From Rhodospirillum centenum SW (GTDB lineage: Bacteria; Pseudomonadota; Alphaproteobacteria; Azospirillales; Azospirillaceae), in contig NC_011420.2 of NCBI RefSeq assembly GCF_000016185.1, positions 1,508,501 to 1,572,500 on the forward strand: DNA of 64,000 bases, written 5' to 3'. The first letter of the stretch is position 1, and the number at the start of each line of letters is the position of its first letter. The position numbers were made by a program, and so were the translations under genes. The notes beneath the pieces are model-generated. The model was not told the origin of the DNA and ran no database searches. It was given only the letters and a program-made list of their open reading frames with translations. Positions 33,800-43,241 of this stretch are shown here, in pieces.

Positions 33800-36001
33800 T
33801 CAGCGGCTTCTTGCACGCTCGACGGAATTGATGACCGGCATGGCCCGCAGCGCTGCCATGATGTTGGTCAGATGCTTGACATCATGCACGTCGATGTCGA
33901 TCAGCATCTCGAAGAAATCCGGTGACCGGCTGGTGAACTTCAGGTTCGTGATGTTGCCGCCGTTCTTGCCGATGACGGTGGTGAGCGTGCCCAGCGCCCC
34001 GGGCTCGTTGGCGACGACGACGGAGATGCGGCCGACCGCATCCTCCATCCCCTCGGCCTCCGGGTCCCAGGCCACGTCGATCCAGCGCTCGGGACTCTCG
34101 TGGAAGCTCTCCAGCGTCTCGCAGTCGATCGTGTGGATCGTGACGCCCTTTCCGGTGGTGACGATGCCGACGATGCGGTCGCCCGGCAGCGGGTGGCAGC
34201 AACGGGCGTAGTGGACCGCCATCCCCGGGATCAGGCCGCGGATCGGCAGCGGCGCGCTGCTGCTCCGCTTGGGCTTCGCCTTGGCCTGCGGAACGATCTT
34301 GTCCTCCGGCGCGACCTGCTGCTGGGTGCGGTGGCCGGGGAAGATCGTGTTGAAGACGTCGCGCGCCCCGGTCTGGGCGGCGCCGATGGCGGCCAGCAGG
34401 TCCTCCGACGTCGGCTGCTGGAAGATCTTGATGACCCCGTCCAGCGCCTTGTCGGAATATTCGTAGCCTTCCTGCTTGAAGATGCGTTCCAGCAGGCCGC
34501 GGCCCAGCTTGATGTGCTCTCCCCGCTGCTGGGTCCGGATGAAGCGGCGGATGCGGGCCCGCGCCTTGCCGGTGACGACGAAGTTCTCCCAGTCCGTGGA
34601 CGGCGTGGAGTTCTTCGAGGTCAGGATCTCCACCTGGTCGCCGTTCTGGAGCGGCGTCCGCAGGGGCAGCATGCGCCCGTTGACCTTGGCGCCGACGCAG
34701 GTATCGCCCACCACCGAATGGACGGCATAGGCGAAGTCCACCGCCGTGGCACCGCGCGGCAGGGCGATCAGATCGCCCTTGGGCGTGAAGCAGAAGACCT
34801 GGTCCTGGAACAGTTCCAGCTTGGTGTGCTCAAGGAACTCCTCCGGCCGGACGGCATGCTCCAGGATGTCCAGCAGTTCGCGCAGCCAGCGGTACTGCCG
34901 TCCCTCGGTCGTGCGCGGCCGGCCCTCCTTGTAGGCCCAGTGCGCGGCGACGCCGACATCCGCCACCTCGTGCATCTCGTCGGTGCGGATCTGCACCTCG
35001 ATGCGGTGCTTCTCCGGCCCGATGACGGTGGTGTGGATGGAGCGGTAGCCGTTCGGCTTCGGGGTGGAGATGTAGTCCTTGAACCGGCCGGGAACGACCG
35101 GGTACTTGGCATGGATGACGCCCAGCGCCTGATAGCAGTGCTCGACCGTGTCCACGACGATGCGGAAGGCCATGACGTCGGAGAGCTGCTCGAACGCCAC
35201 GTTCTTGCGCTGCATCTTGCGCCAGATGGAATAGGGCGCCTTGCGTCGGCCGGAAACGGTGGCGGTTTGCAGGCCGGCGCTGTGGACCGTTTCCTCAAGC
35301 TCCTTGATGATGCGATCAACGCCGCCCGCCCCGTCCTCCTCCAGCCGTTCCAGCCGGCCGCGGATGGAGGCGAAGGCTTCCGGGTTCAGTTCCTGGAAGG
35401 CCAGCTCCTCCAGCTCGTCCTTCCAGCGCTGGATGCCGATACGCTCGGCCAGCGGTGCATAGATCTCGATGGTCTCGCGGGCGATGCGGCGGCGCTTGTC
35501 CGGATTCTTGATGTAGTGGAGCGTCTGCATGTTGTGCAGACGGTCCGCCAGCTTGACCAGCAGGACCCGGATGTCCTCCGACATCGCCAGCACCAGCTTG
35601 CGGAAGTTCTCCGCCTGCTTCTGCTGGTCGGACTGCGGCGTGCCGGTGTGTTGCAGCTCGATGCGGGACAGCTTGGTGACGCCATCCACCAGCCGCGCCA
35701 CGTCCGGGCCGAAGGCGCGCTGGATCTCCTGCAACGAGGTGAGCGTGTCTTCGACCGTATCGTGCAGCAGCGCCGTGATGATGGAGGCGGTGTCGAGCTT
35801 CAGCTCGGTCAGCAGGTAGGCGACCCAGATCGGGTGGGTGAAATAGGGGTCGCCGCTGGCACGGGTCTGGGACCCGTGCGCCTTGATCGTGAAGACGTAG
35901 GCCTTGTTGAGGGCGTCCTCGTCCGCGTCGGGATCGTAGGACTTGACGCGCTCGACAAGTTCGTACTGGCGGATGATGGGCTGGGCGGATGGCCGGTTCA
36001 T
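33800..36001 (-). CDS. rsh: Bifunctional (p)ppGpp synthetase/hydrolase
   Basis: This 733-residue RelA/SpoT homologue sets the stringent-response alarmone level. The HD hydrolase domain is intact ([26 protein letters not shown]). The synthetase has [18 protein letters not shown] and [14 protein letters not shown]-like residues ([20 protein letters not shown]). TGS ([20 protein letters not shown]) and a C-terminal ACT domain follow. Both catalytic domains look functional, as in single-Rsh alphaproteobacteria. It lies downstream of rpoZ, the known rpoZ-spoT arrangement. Confidence 0.94.
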   Translation of the reverse strand: MNRPSAQPIIRQYELVERVKSYDPDADEDALNKAYVFTIKAHGSQTRASGDPYFTHPIWVAYLLTELKLDTASIITALLHDTVEDTLTSLQEIQRAFGPDVARLVDGVTKLSRIELQHTGTPQSDQQKQAENFRKLVLAMSEDIRVLLVKLADRLHNMQTLHYIKNPDKRRRIARETIEIYAPLAERIGIQRWKDELEELAFQELNPEAFASIRGRLERLEEDGAGGVDRIIKELEETVHSAGLQTATVSGRRKAPYSIWRKMQRKNVAFEQLSDVMAFRIVVDTVEHCYQALGVIHAKYPVVPGRFKDYISTPKPNGYRSIHTTVIGPEKHRIEVQIRTDEMHEVADVGVAAHWAYKEGRPRTTEGRQYRWLRELLDILEHAVRPEEFLEHTKLELFQDQVFCFTPKGDLIALPRGATAVDFAYAVHSVVGDTCVGAKVNGRMLPLRTPLQNGDQVEILTSKNSTPSTDWENFVVTGKARARIRRFIRTQQRGEHIKLGRGLLERIFKQEGYEYSDKALDGVIKIFQQPTSEDLLAAIGAAQTGARDVFNTIFPGHRTQQQVAPEDKIVPQAKAKPKRSSSAPLPIRGLIPGMAVHYARCCHPLPGDRIVGIVTTGKGVTIHTIDCETLESFHESPERWIDVAWDPEAEGMEDAVGRISVVVANEPGALGTLTTVIGKNGGNITNLKFTSRSPDFFEMLIDIDVHDVKHLTNIMAALRAMPVINSVERARSR

Positions 36002-36119
36002 CGGGGCGGGTCGTCAGGTCCGTTCGCTGAGGACGGGCCGCCCGATGCGGCCCGCCGGTCCCGAAGCGGGGCTCAGCCCGCCATCCCTTCGCCCGTTCGG
36101 CACGATGCTGCCCGCCCGA

Positions 36120-36548
36120 TCAGATCTTGTCCTCGTCAGCCAGGTCCGCCAGCGGGACGTCCATCTCGGAGAAGTCCGGCTCGGCCCCGGCAGCGGCCCC
36201 CTCGCCCTCGTCATCCAGCAGTTCGGACGCGTCGCCGCCTTCGTCGCCGCCGGCCTCCGGAACCGACCAGGCGTTCTCGCCGGCCATCAGCTCGACGATC
36301 TCCTCCTCGGGCTCGTCCTGCTCGGGAACGCGCTGGTGCCCCTTGATCAGGGAGTTGCGCAGCGTCTCCAGGGTCACGGTCTCGTCGGCGATCTCCCGCA
36401 GGGCGACGACCGGGTTCTTGTCGTTGTCGCGGTCGACGGACAGGGGCGAGCCGGCCGCGATGTCGCGCGCCCGCTGGGCCGCCATCATCACGAGTTCGAA
36501 CCGGTTCGGAACCTTCTCGACGCAATCTTCGACCGTTACGCGGGCCAT
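36120..36548 (-). CDS. rpoZ: RNA polymerase omega subunit
   Basis: This 142-residue omega subunit helps assemble RNA polymerase and contributes to ppGpp binding. The conserved core is [20 protein letters not shown] followed by [11 protein letters not shown] and [12 protein letters not shown]. Beyond residue about 75 comes an acidic, low-complexity C-terminal extension (EEEIVELM...[13 protein letters not shown]) that is longer than in enteric omega. It is 118 bp upstream of rsh. Confidence 0.93.
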   Translation of the reverse strand: MARVTVEDCVEKVPNRFELVMMAAQRARDIAAGSPLSVDRDNDKNPVVALREIADETVTLETLRNSLIKGHQRVPEQDEPEEEIVELMAGENAWSVPEAGGDEGGDASELLDDEGEGAAAGAEPDFSEMDVPLADLADEDKI

Positions 36549-36633
36549 GCCTGGAACTCTCCCAAAACCATGTAAGCCTCCCTATATACGGCCCATGCTC
36601 CCGGGAGGCAAGGCAGCCTGCGCGGGCCAGCCA

Positions 36634-37173
36634 TCATACATCCGCGATCCTGCCATCCACGATCCTGCCATCCACGATCCTGGCATCCGGGATACTGCGG
36701 GCGTCCTGGCCGGGGGGCAGGTCGGCGATCAGCTCATCCACCCGCCGCCCGGACACCGGATGCACCCAGCCGGGCGCCAGTTCTGCCAGGGGCAGCAGGA
36801 CGAAGGCCCGGAGATGCATACGAGGGTGTGGTAACATGGGCGCATCGTCGCGGCGCTGCCCGTCATGATCCAGCAGGTCGAGGTCGAGCACCCGGGCCTC
36901 GTTCACCACCTGGCGCACACGGCCGAACTCCGCTTCCACCGCATGCAGGACCGACAGGATGCCGTCGGGGCCGAGCGGGCTCTCCACCTGCGCCACGGCG
37001 TTGACGAACCAGGGCTGGTCCGACACCGGCACAGGCGCCGTCTCATACCAGCGGGACCGCGCGACGACCCTCAGCCCGCGGCGTTCCAGGGCGGCGAGCG
37101 CGGCCGTGCAGACGGCGAGCGGGCCACCGATGCCGGGCACGGCGAGGTTCGATCCCAGACCGATCAGGATCAT
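36634..37173 (-). CDS. folK: 6-hydroxymethyl-7,8-dihydropterin pyrophosphokinase
   Basis: This 179-residue HPPK transfers pyrophosphate from ATP to the pterin in folate synthesis. Landmarks are MILIGLGSNL, SRWYETAPVPVSDQPWFVNAV and the RVLDLDLLDHDG motif holding the metal-binding aspartates, plus PHPRMHLRAFVLLPL. The C terminus (RIVDGRIVDGRI) is encoded by a 15-bp tandem repeat. The start ATG at 37173 is chosen where homology begins. It is divergent from the NYN gene at 37325. Confidence 0.92.
   Translation of the reverse strand: MILIGLGSNLAVPGIGGPLAVCTAALAALERRGLRVVARSRWYETAPVPVSDQPWFVNAVAQVESPLGPDGILSVLHAVEAEFGRVRQVVNEARVLDLDLLDHDGQRRDDAPMLPHPRMHLRAFVLLPLAELAPGWVHPVSGRRVDELIADLPPGQDARSIPDARIVDGRIVDGRIADV
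36646..36704. repeat. 15-bp tandem repeat at the 3' end of folK
   Basis: The unit GATCCTGCCATCCAC occurs at 36646-36660 and 36661-36675. A diverged third copy (GATCCTGGCATCCGG) lies at 36676-36690 and a decayed fourth after it. On the minus strand it encodes the repeated RIVDG at the FolK C terminus. Confidence 0.8.
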
Positions 37174-37324
37174 GCCCCGCACTCCCGCAAGGCCATGCGC
37201 AGCCTTGCCCCCCCGACCGGACCTGTCATATTGCTGGGGCGGAAATTTCTCGTCTCCGACCTCCAATGGCGAGAATTCCGCGCCATAATCATCGTATTGC
37301 CCCCGGCCATTGAGGCTTTGAAGC

Positions 37325-38026
37325 ATGGATCGAAAGATATTCTATCAGGAAGAGCGGCTGGCGATGTTCATCGACGGCGCCAACCTTTACGCCGCAGCCC
37401 GGTCTCTGGGCTTCGACATTGACTACAAGAGGTTGCTTGAGCTGTTCGCCGGGCGCGGCCGGCTGGTGCGCGCCTTCTACTACACGGCCCTGGTCGAAGA
37501 CCAGGAGTATTCACCGATCCGCCCCCTGGTCGACTGGCTCGACTACAACGGCTACACGATGGTGACGAAGCCGACCAAGGAGTACACGGACGCGTCGGGG
37601 CGGCGCAAGATCAAGGGAAACATGGACATCGAGCTGGCCATCGACGTGATGGAGATGGCCGAGCATGTGGACCATATCCTGCTGTTCTCCGGCGATGGCG
37701 ACTTCCGCCGGCTGGTGGAGGCGGTCCAGCGCAAGGGCGTGCGCGTGACGGTGATCAGCACGGTCCGCTCCACCCCGCCGATGGTGGCGGACGAGCTGCG
37801 CCGGCAGGCCGACAATTTCCTGGAGCTGCAGGATCTCTCGCCGAACATCATGCGCACCCACTCGCCCCGGTTCCAGAACCAGGGCGGGCCGCAGCAGGGC
37901 GGCGATCCCGGACTCCGCGACATGGGCGGCAGGGACATGAGTGGCAGGGACTTCGGCGGGCGCGACATGGGGGGACGCGATATCGGCCCGCGCGACCTGG
38001 ACGAGGACGAAGAGCCGCTGGACTGA
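37325..38026 (+). CDS. NYN-domain (LabA/DUF88) protein with RDMGG repeat tail
   Basis: This 233-residue protein has a PIN-like NYN domain over residues 1-165. Acidic metal-site residues occur in AMFIDGANLYAAA, GNMDIELAIDVM and FSGDGDFRRLVEAV, so it may be a ribonuclease acting on RNA. The C-terminal 50 residues hold six near-pentapeptide repeats (RDMGG, RDMSG, RDFGG, RDMGG, RDIGP, RDLDE) and end acidic. The gene is divergent from folK and 5 bp upstream of a uracil-DNA glycosylase gene. Confidence 0.85.
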   Translation: MDRKIFYQEERLAMFIDGANLYAAARSLGFDIDYKRLLELFAGRGRLVRAFYYTALVEDQEYSPIRPLVDWLDYNGYTMVTKPTKEYTDASGRRKIKGNMDIELAIDVMEMAEHVDHILLFSGDGDFRRLVEAVQRKGVRVTVISTVRSTPPMVADELRRQADNFLELQDLSPNIMRTHSPRFQNQGGPQQGGDPGLRDMGGRDMSGRDFGGRDMGGRDIGPRDLDEDEEPLD

Positions 38027-38031
38027 CCGGC

Positions 38032-38691
38032 ATGGTTCCGACACCGACCGGCGTCCGGCTGCAACCGGACGCCGACTGTCCGCTCTGCCCGCGCCTTGCC
38101 GCGTTCAGGCAGGACAACCGCGCCCGCTTCCCTGACCATGCCAACGCGCCGGTGCCGTCCTTCGGGCCGGCCTCGGCTCGGCTGCTGATCGTCGGGCTGG
38201 CGCCCGGCCTGCACGGGGCGAACCGGACCGGCCGGCCCTTCACCGGGGACTATGCCGGCGACCTGCTGTACGAGACCCTGGCCCTGTTCGGATTCGCCCG
38301 CGGCCGCTACGACCGCCGTCCGGACGACGGTCTGGAACTGGTGGACTGCCGGATCGTCAACAGCGCGCGCTGTGTGCCGCCGGAGAACAAGCCGACTCCG
38401 GCGGAGGTCGCCACCTGCCGCCGTTTCCTGATCGACGAGCTTGAACACCTGCCGGACCTGCGCGCCGTGGTGGCCCTGGGGACCGTCGCCCATGCCAGCA
38501 CCGTGACCGCGCTGGGCGGGCGGGCGTCCCGCTTTCCCTTCGCCCATGGCGCCCGGCACGAGGTGAGGCCGGGGGTGGCGCTGTTCGACAGCTATCACTG
38601 CTCCCGCTACAACACCAACACGGGCCGCCTGACGCCGGAGATGTTCCACACCGTCTTCAAGGCCGTGCGCGACCTGCTCGACGCGGCCTGA
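38032..38691 (+). CDS. Uracil-DNA glycosylase, family 5 (UdgB-like)
   Basis: This 219-residue base-excision repair enzyme removes uracil, and in this family other deaminated bases, from DNA. The family 5 motifs are clear: GLAPGLHGANRTGRPFTGD, where alanine replaces the catalytic acidic residue of other families, and SYHCSRYNTNTGRLTPEMF. Cysteines in CPLCPR, VNSARCVPP and ATCRRF fit the 4Fe-4S cluster. It is 5 bp after the NYN gene and probably co-transcribed with it. Confidence 0.88.
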   Translation: MVPTPTGVRLQPDADCPLCPRLAAFRQDNRARFPDHANAPVPSFGPASARLLIVGLAPGLHGANRTGRPFTGDYAGDLLYETLALFGFARGRYDRRPDDGLELVDCRIVNSARCVPPENKPTPAEVATCRRFLIDELEHLPDLRAVVALGTVAHASTVTALGGRASRFPFAHGARHEVRPGVALFDSYHCSRYNTNTGRLTPEMFHTVFKAVRDLLDAA

Positions 38692-38706
38692 CGGAGCCGG
38701 CCGGAA

Positions 38707-39174
38707 TCAGTCCGTCAGGTTGTGGGTCATGGAGCTGGCGCCGTCGGTGGACAGCAGGAAGAAGCCGGCGGTGCGGTGGCCCCGTGCCTCGCAGTCGGTG
38801 TCACCCCCGATCTCGAAGTCCTTGCCGTCAACGCAGAACGGAAAATCGCCGCCCCAGCCGGTGCCCGGCTCCTCCGGCTCGGCGCGGAGATAGTATTCGA
38901 GCAGCTTGAGGTCGGTATCGAGCAGGGCACGGCATTCGCCGGGGGCGATGTGCCACCAGCCGCGGGAGCGCCAGCCGTCCCCCTCCTCCACGCCCAGCGC
39001 CACCTTGACCGGCTCCGACACCCGGTTGCAGACCGTCAGGCGCGCATCCGCCACCGACACCCAGACCAGGGACGCCATGGCAGCGACCGCCGCCGTCAGG
39101 CCGGCTGTCTTCCTGCCCGCGGTCTTGTTGCCCGTGGTTTTCTTGCCCGTGGTTTTCTTGATCGCGTTCCGCAT
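38707..39174 (-). CDS. DUF1036 family exported protein
   Basis: This 155-residue protein has a very basic N terminus with repeated Lys-Thr (KKTTGKKTTGNKTAGRKTAG). A signal-peptide-like hydrophobic stretch (LTAAVAAMASLVWVSVADA) with AxA cleavage comes next. The mature domain carries the DUF1036 signature: LTVCNRVSEPVKVALG, SRGWWHIAPGECRALLD, FCVDGKDFEIGGDTDCEARG. Function is unknown; the cysteines probably form disulfides in the periplasm. The repeated KKTTG/KTAG codons form a short tandem repeat. Confidence 0.8.
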   Translation of the reverse strand: MRNAIKKTTGKKTTGNKTAGRKTAGLTAAVAAMASLVWVSVADARLTVCNRVSEPVKVALGVEEGDGWRSRGWWHIAPGECRALLDTDLKLLEYYLRAEPEEPGTGWGGDFPFCVDGKDFEIGGDTDCEARGHRTAGFFLLSTDGASSMTHNLTD

Positions 39175-39266
39175 GATCCATCCCCGCGGAATACCTCCTT
39201 CGAGGATAGACAAAGGCCGGGAGGCAGGAAAGCTCCGCACCGTCGCGGAGCCGCCCTGCGCAAACG

Positions 39267-39743
39267 TCAACCCTTCGCCCGCATCAGGCGGGCCTTGTCC
39301 CGCTGCCAGTCGCGCGCCTTCTCGGTCTCGCGCTTGTCGCCCTTCTTCTTGCCCTTGGCGATCCCGAGTTCCACCTTCGCCAGCCCGCGGTCGTTGAAAT
39401 AGATCGACAGCGGAACCAGCGTCATGCCCTCGCGCTGGATGGAGGCGAACAGGCGTCCGAGCTGGCGGCTACGCACCAGCAGCTTGCGGGGCCGCCGCAC
39501 CTCATGCTGGAAGAACTGTCCCGCGAGCTGGTACTCGGGGATGTAGGCGTTGAACAGGAACAGTTCGCCGTTCTGCTCGCCGGCATAGGATTCGTTGATG
39601 CTGGCACGACCACTGCGGAGGCTCTTCACCTCCGTTCCGGCCAGCACGATTCCCGCCTCCAGCGTGTCCTCGATGAAGTAGTCGAACCGTGCCCGTCGGT
39701 TCTGCGCGGCGATCCTGCCGGGCGCGGAATCTGCACGAGCCAT
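39267..39743 (-). CDS. smpB: SsrA-binding protein
   Basis: This 158-residue partner of tmRNA rescues stalled ribosomes. The beta-barrel core shows [20 protein letters not shown] and [20 protein letters not shown], and the basic C-terminal tail ([20 protein letters not shown]) inserts in the decoding channel. It lies 25 bp after dapA, in the common dapA-smpB order. I did not find the tmRNA gene in this window. Confidence 0.95.
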   Translation of the reverse strand: MARADSAPGRIAAQNRRARFDYFIEDTLEAGIVLAGTEVKSLRSGRASINESYAGEQNGELFLFNAYIPEYQLAGQFFQHEVRRPRKLLVRSRQLGRLFASIQREGMTLVPLSIYFNDRGLAKVELGIAKGKKKGDKRETEKARDWQRDKARLMRAKG

Positions 39744-39768
39744 GGACTTGGAGCCTTTTCTTAAGGTA

Positions 39769-40644
39769 TCAGGTCAACAATCCGGTCTTCACCAGGGCCG
39801 CCCGCACGACATCGCGGGTGGCCTGGGTCGGGGGCACCATGGGCAGCCGCATGTCCTCGGCACACTTGCCGAGAAGGCTGGCCGCATACTTCACCGGACC
39901 AGGGCTGGTTTCGACGAAGAGGGCATGATGCAGCGGCATCAGCAGGTCGCGGACCCGCGCCATTTCAGCAAGGTCACCCCGCGCCCAGGCATCCTGCATC
40001 CGGGCGCAGAGGCCCGGGGCGACGTTCGCCGTGACGGAGATGCAGCCGACGCCGCCCTGCGCCAGGAAGGCGGTGGCGGTGGCATCCTCGCCGGAAAGCT
40101 GGCAGAAATCGGGTCCGATCTCGATGCGGGTCCGCAGCGGCCGCACCAGATCGCCGGTGGCATCCTTGACGCCGACGATGTTCGGCAGCTTCGCCAGCCG
40201 CGCCATGGTCGCCACACTCATGTCCACGACGCTGCGGCCGGGAATGTTGTAGATGACGATGGGCAGATCGACGGCATCGTGGATGGCCTTGTAATGCGCG
40301 TACAGACCTTCCTGCGTGGGCTTGTTGTAGTAGGGCGTGACGACCAGAGCCGCCGTCGCGCCGGCCTCCTTGGCAAAGCGCGTGAGGCTGATCGCCTCTT
40401 CCGTGGAGTTGGAGCCGGTGCCGGCGATGACCGGCACGCGCCCGCGCGAAACCTCGACGCAGAGCTGGATGACCCGGCGATGTTCCTCGTGCGACAGCGT
40501 GGTGGACTCGCCGGTGGTGCCCACGGGAACCAGTCCATGGGTACCTTCCGCGATCTGCCATTCGACGAAATCCTGGAAGGCGCGCTCGTCGATACCGCCG
40601 TTCCTGAACGGCGTGATCAGAGCGACGATCGACCCCCTGAACAT
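39769..40644 (-). CDS. dapA: 4-hydroxy-tetrahydrodipicolinate synthase
   Basis: This 291-residue (beta/alpha)8 aldolase condenses pyruvate with aspartate semialdehyde, the first dedicated step to lysine and diaminopimelate. Motifs are [35 protein letters not shown] with the catalytic tyrosine, [11 protein letters not shown] and the Schiff-base lysine in [12 protein letters not shown]. It is divergent from the lytic transglycosylase at 40696. Confidence 0.95.
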   Translation of the reverse strand: MFRGSIVALITPFRNGGIDERAFQDFVEWQIAEGTHGLVPVGTTGESTTLSHEEHRRVIQLCVEVSRGRVPVIAGTGSNSTEEAISLTRFAKEAGATAALVVTPYYNKPTQEGLYAHYKAIHDAVDLPIVIYNIPGRSVVDMSVATMARLAKLPNIVGVKDATGDLVRPLRTRIEIGPDFCQLSGEDATATAFLAQGGVGCISVTANVAPGLCARMQDAWARGDLAEMARVRDLLMPLHHALFVETSPGPVKYAASLLGKCAEDMRLPMVPPTQATRDVVRAALVKTGLLT

Positions 40645-40695
40645 CCTGATCTCCCTGGACCCTCGGAATTGAAGCGCGGCACCTTACAAGCCCCC

Positions 40696-42687
40696 ATGGG
40701 GCGAAACAAGCGCGGCCTGCGGGCCGCCCTCGCGGCCCTGACGCTCGCGGCCGCCCTCTCCTGGCCTGCCTTCTCGCCCGCCCGGGCCGAGCTGACCTCG
40801 GCCGACGTGCAGACCTACCGGCAGGCCTTCAAGGCAGCGGAACAGGGCCGTTTCGCGGAGGCGCGGCAGATCGCCGACCGGGCGCGAGAAGACCTTCCTG
40901 CCAAGGTCATCCGCTGGCTGGACCTGACCCGGCCGACGACGGACGCCGATTTCCGCACCCTGGCCGACTTCCTGGAGAAGAACCCGGACTGGCCGAACCA
41001 GGCTGCGCTGAAACGCAACGCCGAAGGCCGGATGCAGGGGCTCTCCGACAAGGAGGTGCTGTCCTGGTTCCGCAAGAACCCGCCGCTGACGACCGCCGGC
41101 TTCCTGCGTCATGTCGATGCGCTGCTGGCCACGGGCGACAGCGCCACCGCCACCCGTCTGGTCCGCGAGCGGTATGTGCAGGGCACCTTCGGAGCGGTGG
41201 AGGAACGCGATTACCGCAGGCGCTTCACCAGCATCCTGCGGCCCCAGGACCACTGGGCCCGGCTGGACCGGCTGCTCTGGGACGAGGACGAGGCCGGCGC
41301 CCAGCGGGTGATGCCGCTGGTGGACAAGGGGCGGCAGAACCTGGCGCTGGCCCGGCTCGCGCTCGCCGGCATGTCCGGCGGCGTCGACGGCGCGATCCGG
41401 CGGATTCCCAGCAATCTGGTGGACGATCCCGGCCTTGCCTATGAGCGTCTGCGCTGGCGGCGGCGCAAGGACATGGATGCGGGTGCGCTGGAAGCCCTGG
41501 CAAAGCCCCCGAAGGACCTGGGCCGGCCGGAGGCGTGGTGGACCGAGCGCCACATCATGGCCCGCCGCCTGATCGAGAAAGGACAGTACCAGCGCGCCTA
41601 TCAGCTTGCCGTGGCGCACGGCACGACGGAGGGGCTGCCCTTCGCCCAGGCCGAGTTCCTGTCGGGCTGGCTGGCGCTGCGCTTCCTGAAGAAGCCGGAT
41701 GTGGCGCTCCGGCATTTCGAAACCCTGTACCGGGGCGTCGGCACGCCGATCAGCAAGTCGCGCGGCGCCTACTGGGCCGGGCGCGCCGCACAGACCCTGG
41801 GCGATAAGGAGCGGGCGAAGACCTGGTTCCAGATCGCCGCGGCGCACGGCACCACCTTCTACGGCCTGCTGGCCGCGGACGAGCTGGGAATGCCGCCTGC
41901 CGCCGCCATTCCCAGGGCGCCGGAGATCACCGCGGAGCAGCGCGGCGCGTTCGAGAAGCGGGAACTGGTGCGCGTCGCCCGCATGATGGCCCGGATCCAG
42001 GGAAGCGATGGCTCCCTGACCGAGCTGTTCCTGCGCCGGATGGCCATCGTGGCCAAGAGCGACGCCGACTACAGCCTGACCGCCCGGCTGGCGGAGGATC
42101 TGGGGCGGCCCGATCTGGCGGTCACCACGGCACGCCAGGGGCTCCAGGACGGCTGGGCGGTGGTGGACGGGGGCTATCCGCTGCTCGACCGGAAGCTGGC
42201 GGCCCGGCCCGAACCGGCCCTGGTCCATGCCATCGTGCGCCAGGAGAGCACCTTCGACTCCGATGCCGTCAGCCCGGCCGGCGCCCGCGGCCTGATGCAG
42301 ATGATGCCGGCCACGGCGCAGCATCTGGCGAAGCAGCTCGGCGTGAAGCACACGCACGAAAAGCTCACGGCGGACCCGGACTACAATGTCCGCCTGGGCA
42401 GCACCTACATGCTGGGGCTGCTGGAACGCTTCGGCGGCTCCTACGTGCTGGCCATCGCCGCCTACAATGCCGGGCAGGGACGCGTGGCCGGCTGGCTGCG
42501 GGATATCGGCGACCCGCGCAGCGGAAGCATGGACGTGGTGGACTGGATCGAGACGATCCCGATCTATGAGACCCGCAACTATGTGCAAAGGGTCATGGAG
42601 AACCTGCATGTCTACCGCACGCGACTGGGCGCGCCGCCCCTGTCCATGACGGACGACCTGAAACGGGGCAGCGCAGGAGCCGGATGA
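40696..42687 (+). CDS. Soluble lytic murein transglycosylase (Slt70-like)
   Basis: This 663-residue periplasmic enzyme cleaves peptidoglycan glycan strands to anhydromuropeptides. A Sec signal peptide covers residues 1-34 (LRAALAALTLAAALSWPAF, cleavage near ARA). A long helical superhelix follows, with YWAGRAAQTLGDKERAKTWF typical of Slt70. The C-terminal catalytic domain has the glutamate in AIVRQESTFDSDAVSPAGA, then RGLMQMMPATAQ and AAYNAGQGRVAGW. It starts at the ATG at 40696, 51 bp from divergent dapA. Confidence 0.93.
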   Translation: MGRNKRGLRAALAALTLAAALSWPAFSPARAELTSADVQTYRQAFKAAEQGRFAEARQIADRAREDLPAKVIRWLDLTRPTTDADFRTLADFLEKNPDWPNQAALKRNAEGRMQGLSDKEVLSWFRKNPPLTTAGFLRHVDALLATGDSATATRLVRERYVQGTFGAVEERDYRRRFTSILRPQDHWARLDRLLWDEDEAGAQRVMPLVDKGRQNLALARLALAGMSGGVDGAIRRIPSNLVDDPGLAYERLRWRRRKDMDAGALEALAKPPKDLGRPEAWWTERHIMARRLIEKGQYQRAYQLAVAHGTTEGLPFAQAEFLSGWLALRFLKKPDVALRHFETLYRGVGTPISKSRGAYWAGRAAQTLGDKERAKTWFQIAAAHGTTFYGLLAADELGMPPAAAIPRAPEITAEQRGAFEKRELVRVARMMARIQGSDGSLTELFLRRMAIVAKSDADYSLTARLAEDLGRPDLAVTTARQGLQDGWAVVDGGYPLLDRKLAARPEPALVHAIVRQESTFDSDAVSPAGARGLMQMMPATAQHLAKQLGVKHTHEKLTADPDYNVRLGSTYMLGLLERFGGSYVLAIAAYNAGQGRVAGWLRDIGDPRSGSMDVVDWIETIPIYETRNYVQRVMENLHVYRTRLGAPPLSMTDDLKRGSAGAG

Positions 42688-42990
42688 CGGCCGGTCCCGG
42701 CTTCCATTGGCGCCTGTAATCCGGACGGATTAATCCGTCCGGCCTAGCTCTTTCGAAATTTCCATGAACGGCATCGACAATATTGAATCTTTCTACATTT
42801 CAGGTCTTCCATAGGAATGACCCAGAACGACTTAATTCAGATGCACACAACACACGCATCACCCCCTTTACCACTCCTTAACTGGCGATACGCGTAGATG
42901 GAGCGTGTTCCGAAGGCGGGATTATCTCCTGACCTGTCCAACCGCACCGACACATTCCTCCGGCAACCCTTCATCCAAGGAACGTCTTCC
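42688..42990. other. 303-bp intergenic region with palindrome
   Basis: This gap is AT-richer than its surroundings. It contains a 22-bp palindrome near its start and a T/A-rich stretch around 42755-42800. I see no gene; it probably holds the slt terminator and the promoter of the 76-residue protein that follows. Confidence 0.5.
42721..42742. terminator. 22-bp perfect palindrome downstream of slt
   Basis: CCGGACGGAT joined to its complement through TA gives a perfect palindrome, which folds as a 9-bp stem with a TTAA loop, followed by CCTAGCTCTTT. It can act as a terminator for the transglycosylase gene; as a perfect dyad it could equally be an operator. Confidence 0.5.
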
Positions 42991-43221
42991 ATGCGCGGTA
43001 TCGCGATCGAGTCCGAGGTTCGCCACTCCTGCCGTGTCCATGCCCGCCTTCTGGATGCCTTCATCGAGATGACGCGGGAGGAGCTGGACCGGCACAGCCC
43101 CGGCTTCGTCGAAGAGAGCCTGCGGGAACTGCTGGAGACACTGCGGACCGAGCGTAAGCTCTACGGGTCGCTCGGGGCGATCATGCCGGTGGCCCACCAC
43201 CCCATCGAGAACGCCGCCTGA
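42991..43221 (+). CDS. Small conserved hypothetical protein, 76 aa
   Basis: The start is the ATG at 42991 with AAGGAA upstream. The sequence (MRGIAIESEVRHSCRVHARLLDAFIEMTREELDRHSPGFVEESLRELLETL...) is helical and soluble. No domain is recognised. It has its own upstream region, suggesting independent regulation. Confidence 0.65.
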   Translation: MRGIAIESEVRHSCRVHARLLDAFIEMTREELDRHSPGFVEESLRELLETLRTERKLYGSLGAIMPVAHHPIENAA

Positions 43222-43241
43222 GAGAAAGGCCGGCTGGCCGG

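Noticed and set aside
37913-38010. Repeats near the end of the NYN gene as a CRISPR-like array
   Set aside because: They are in-frame 15-bp coding repeats without spacers.
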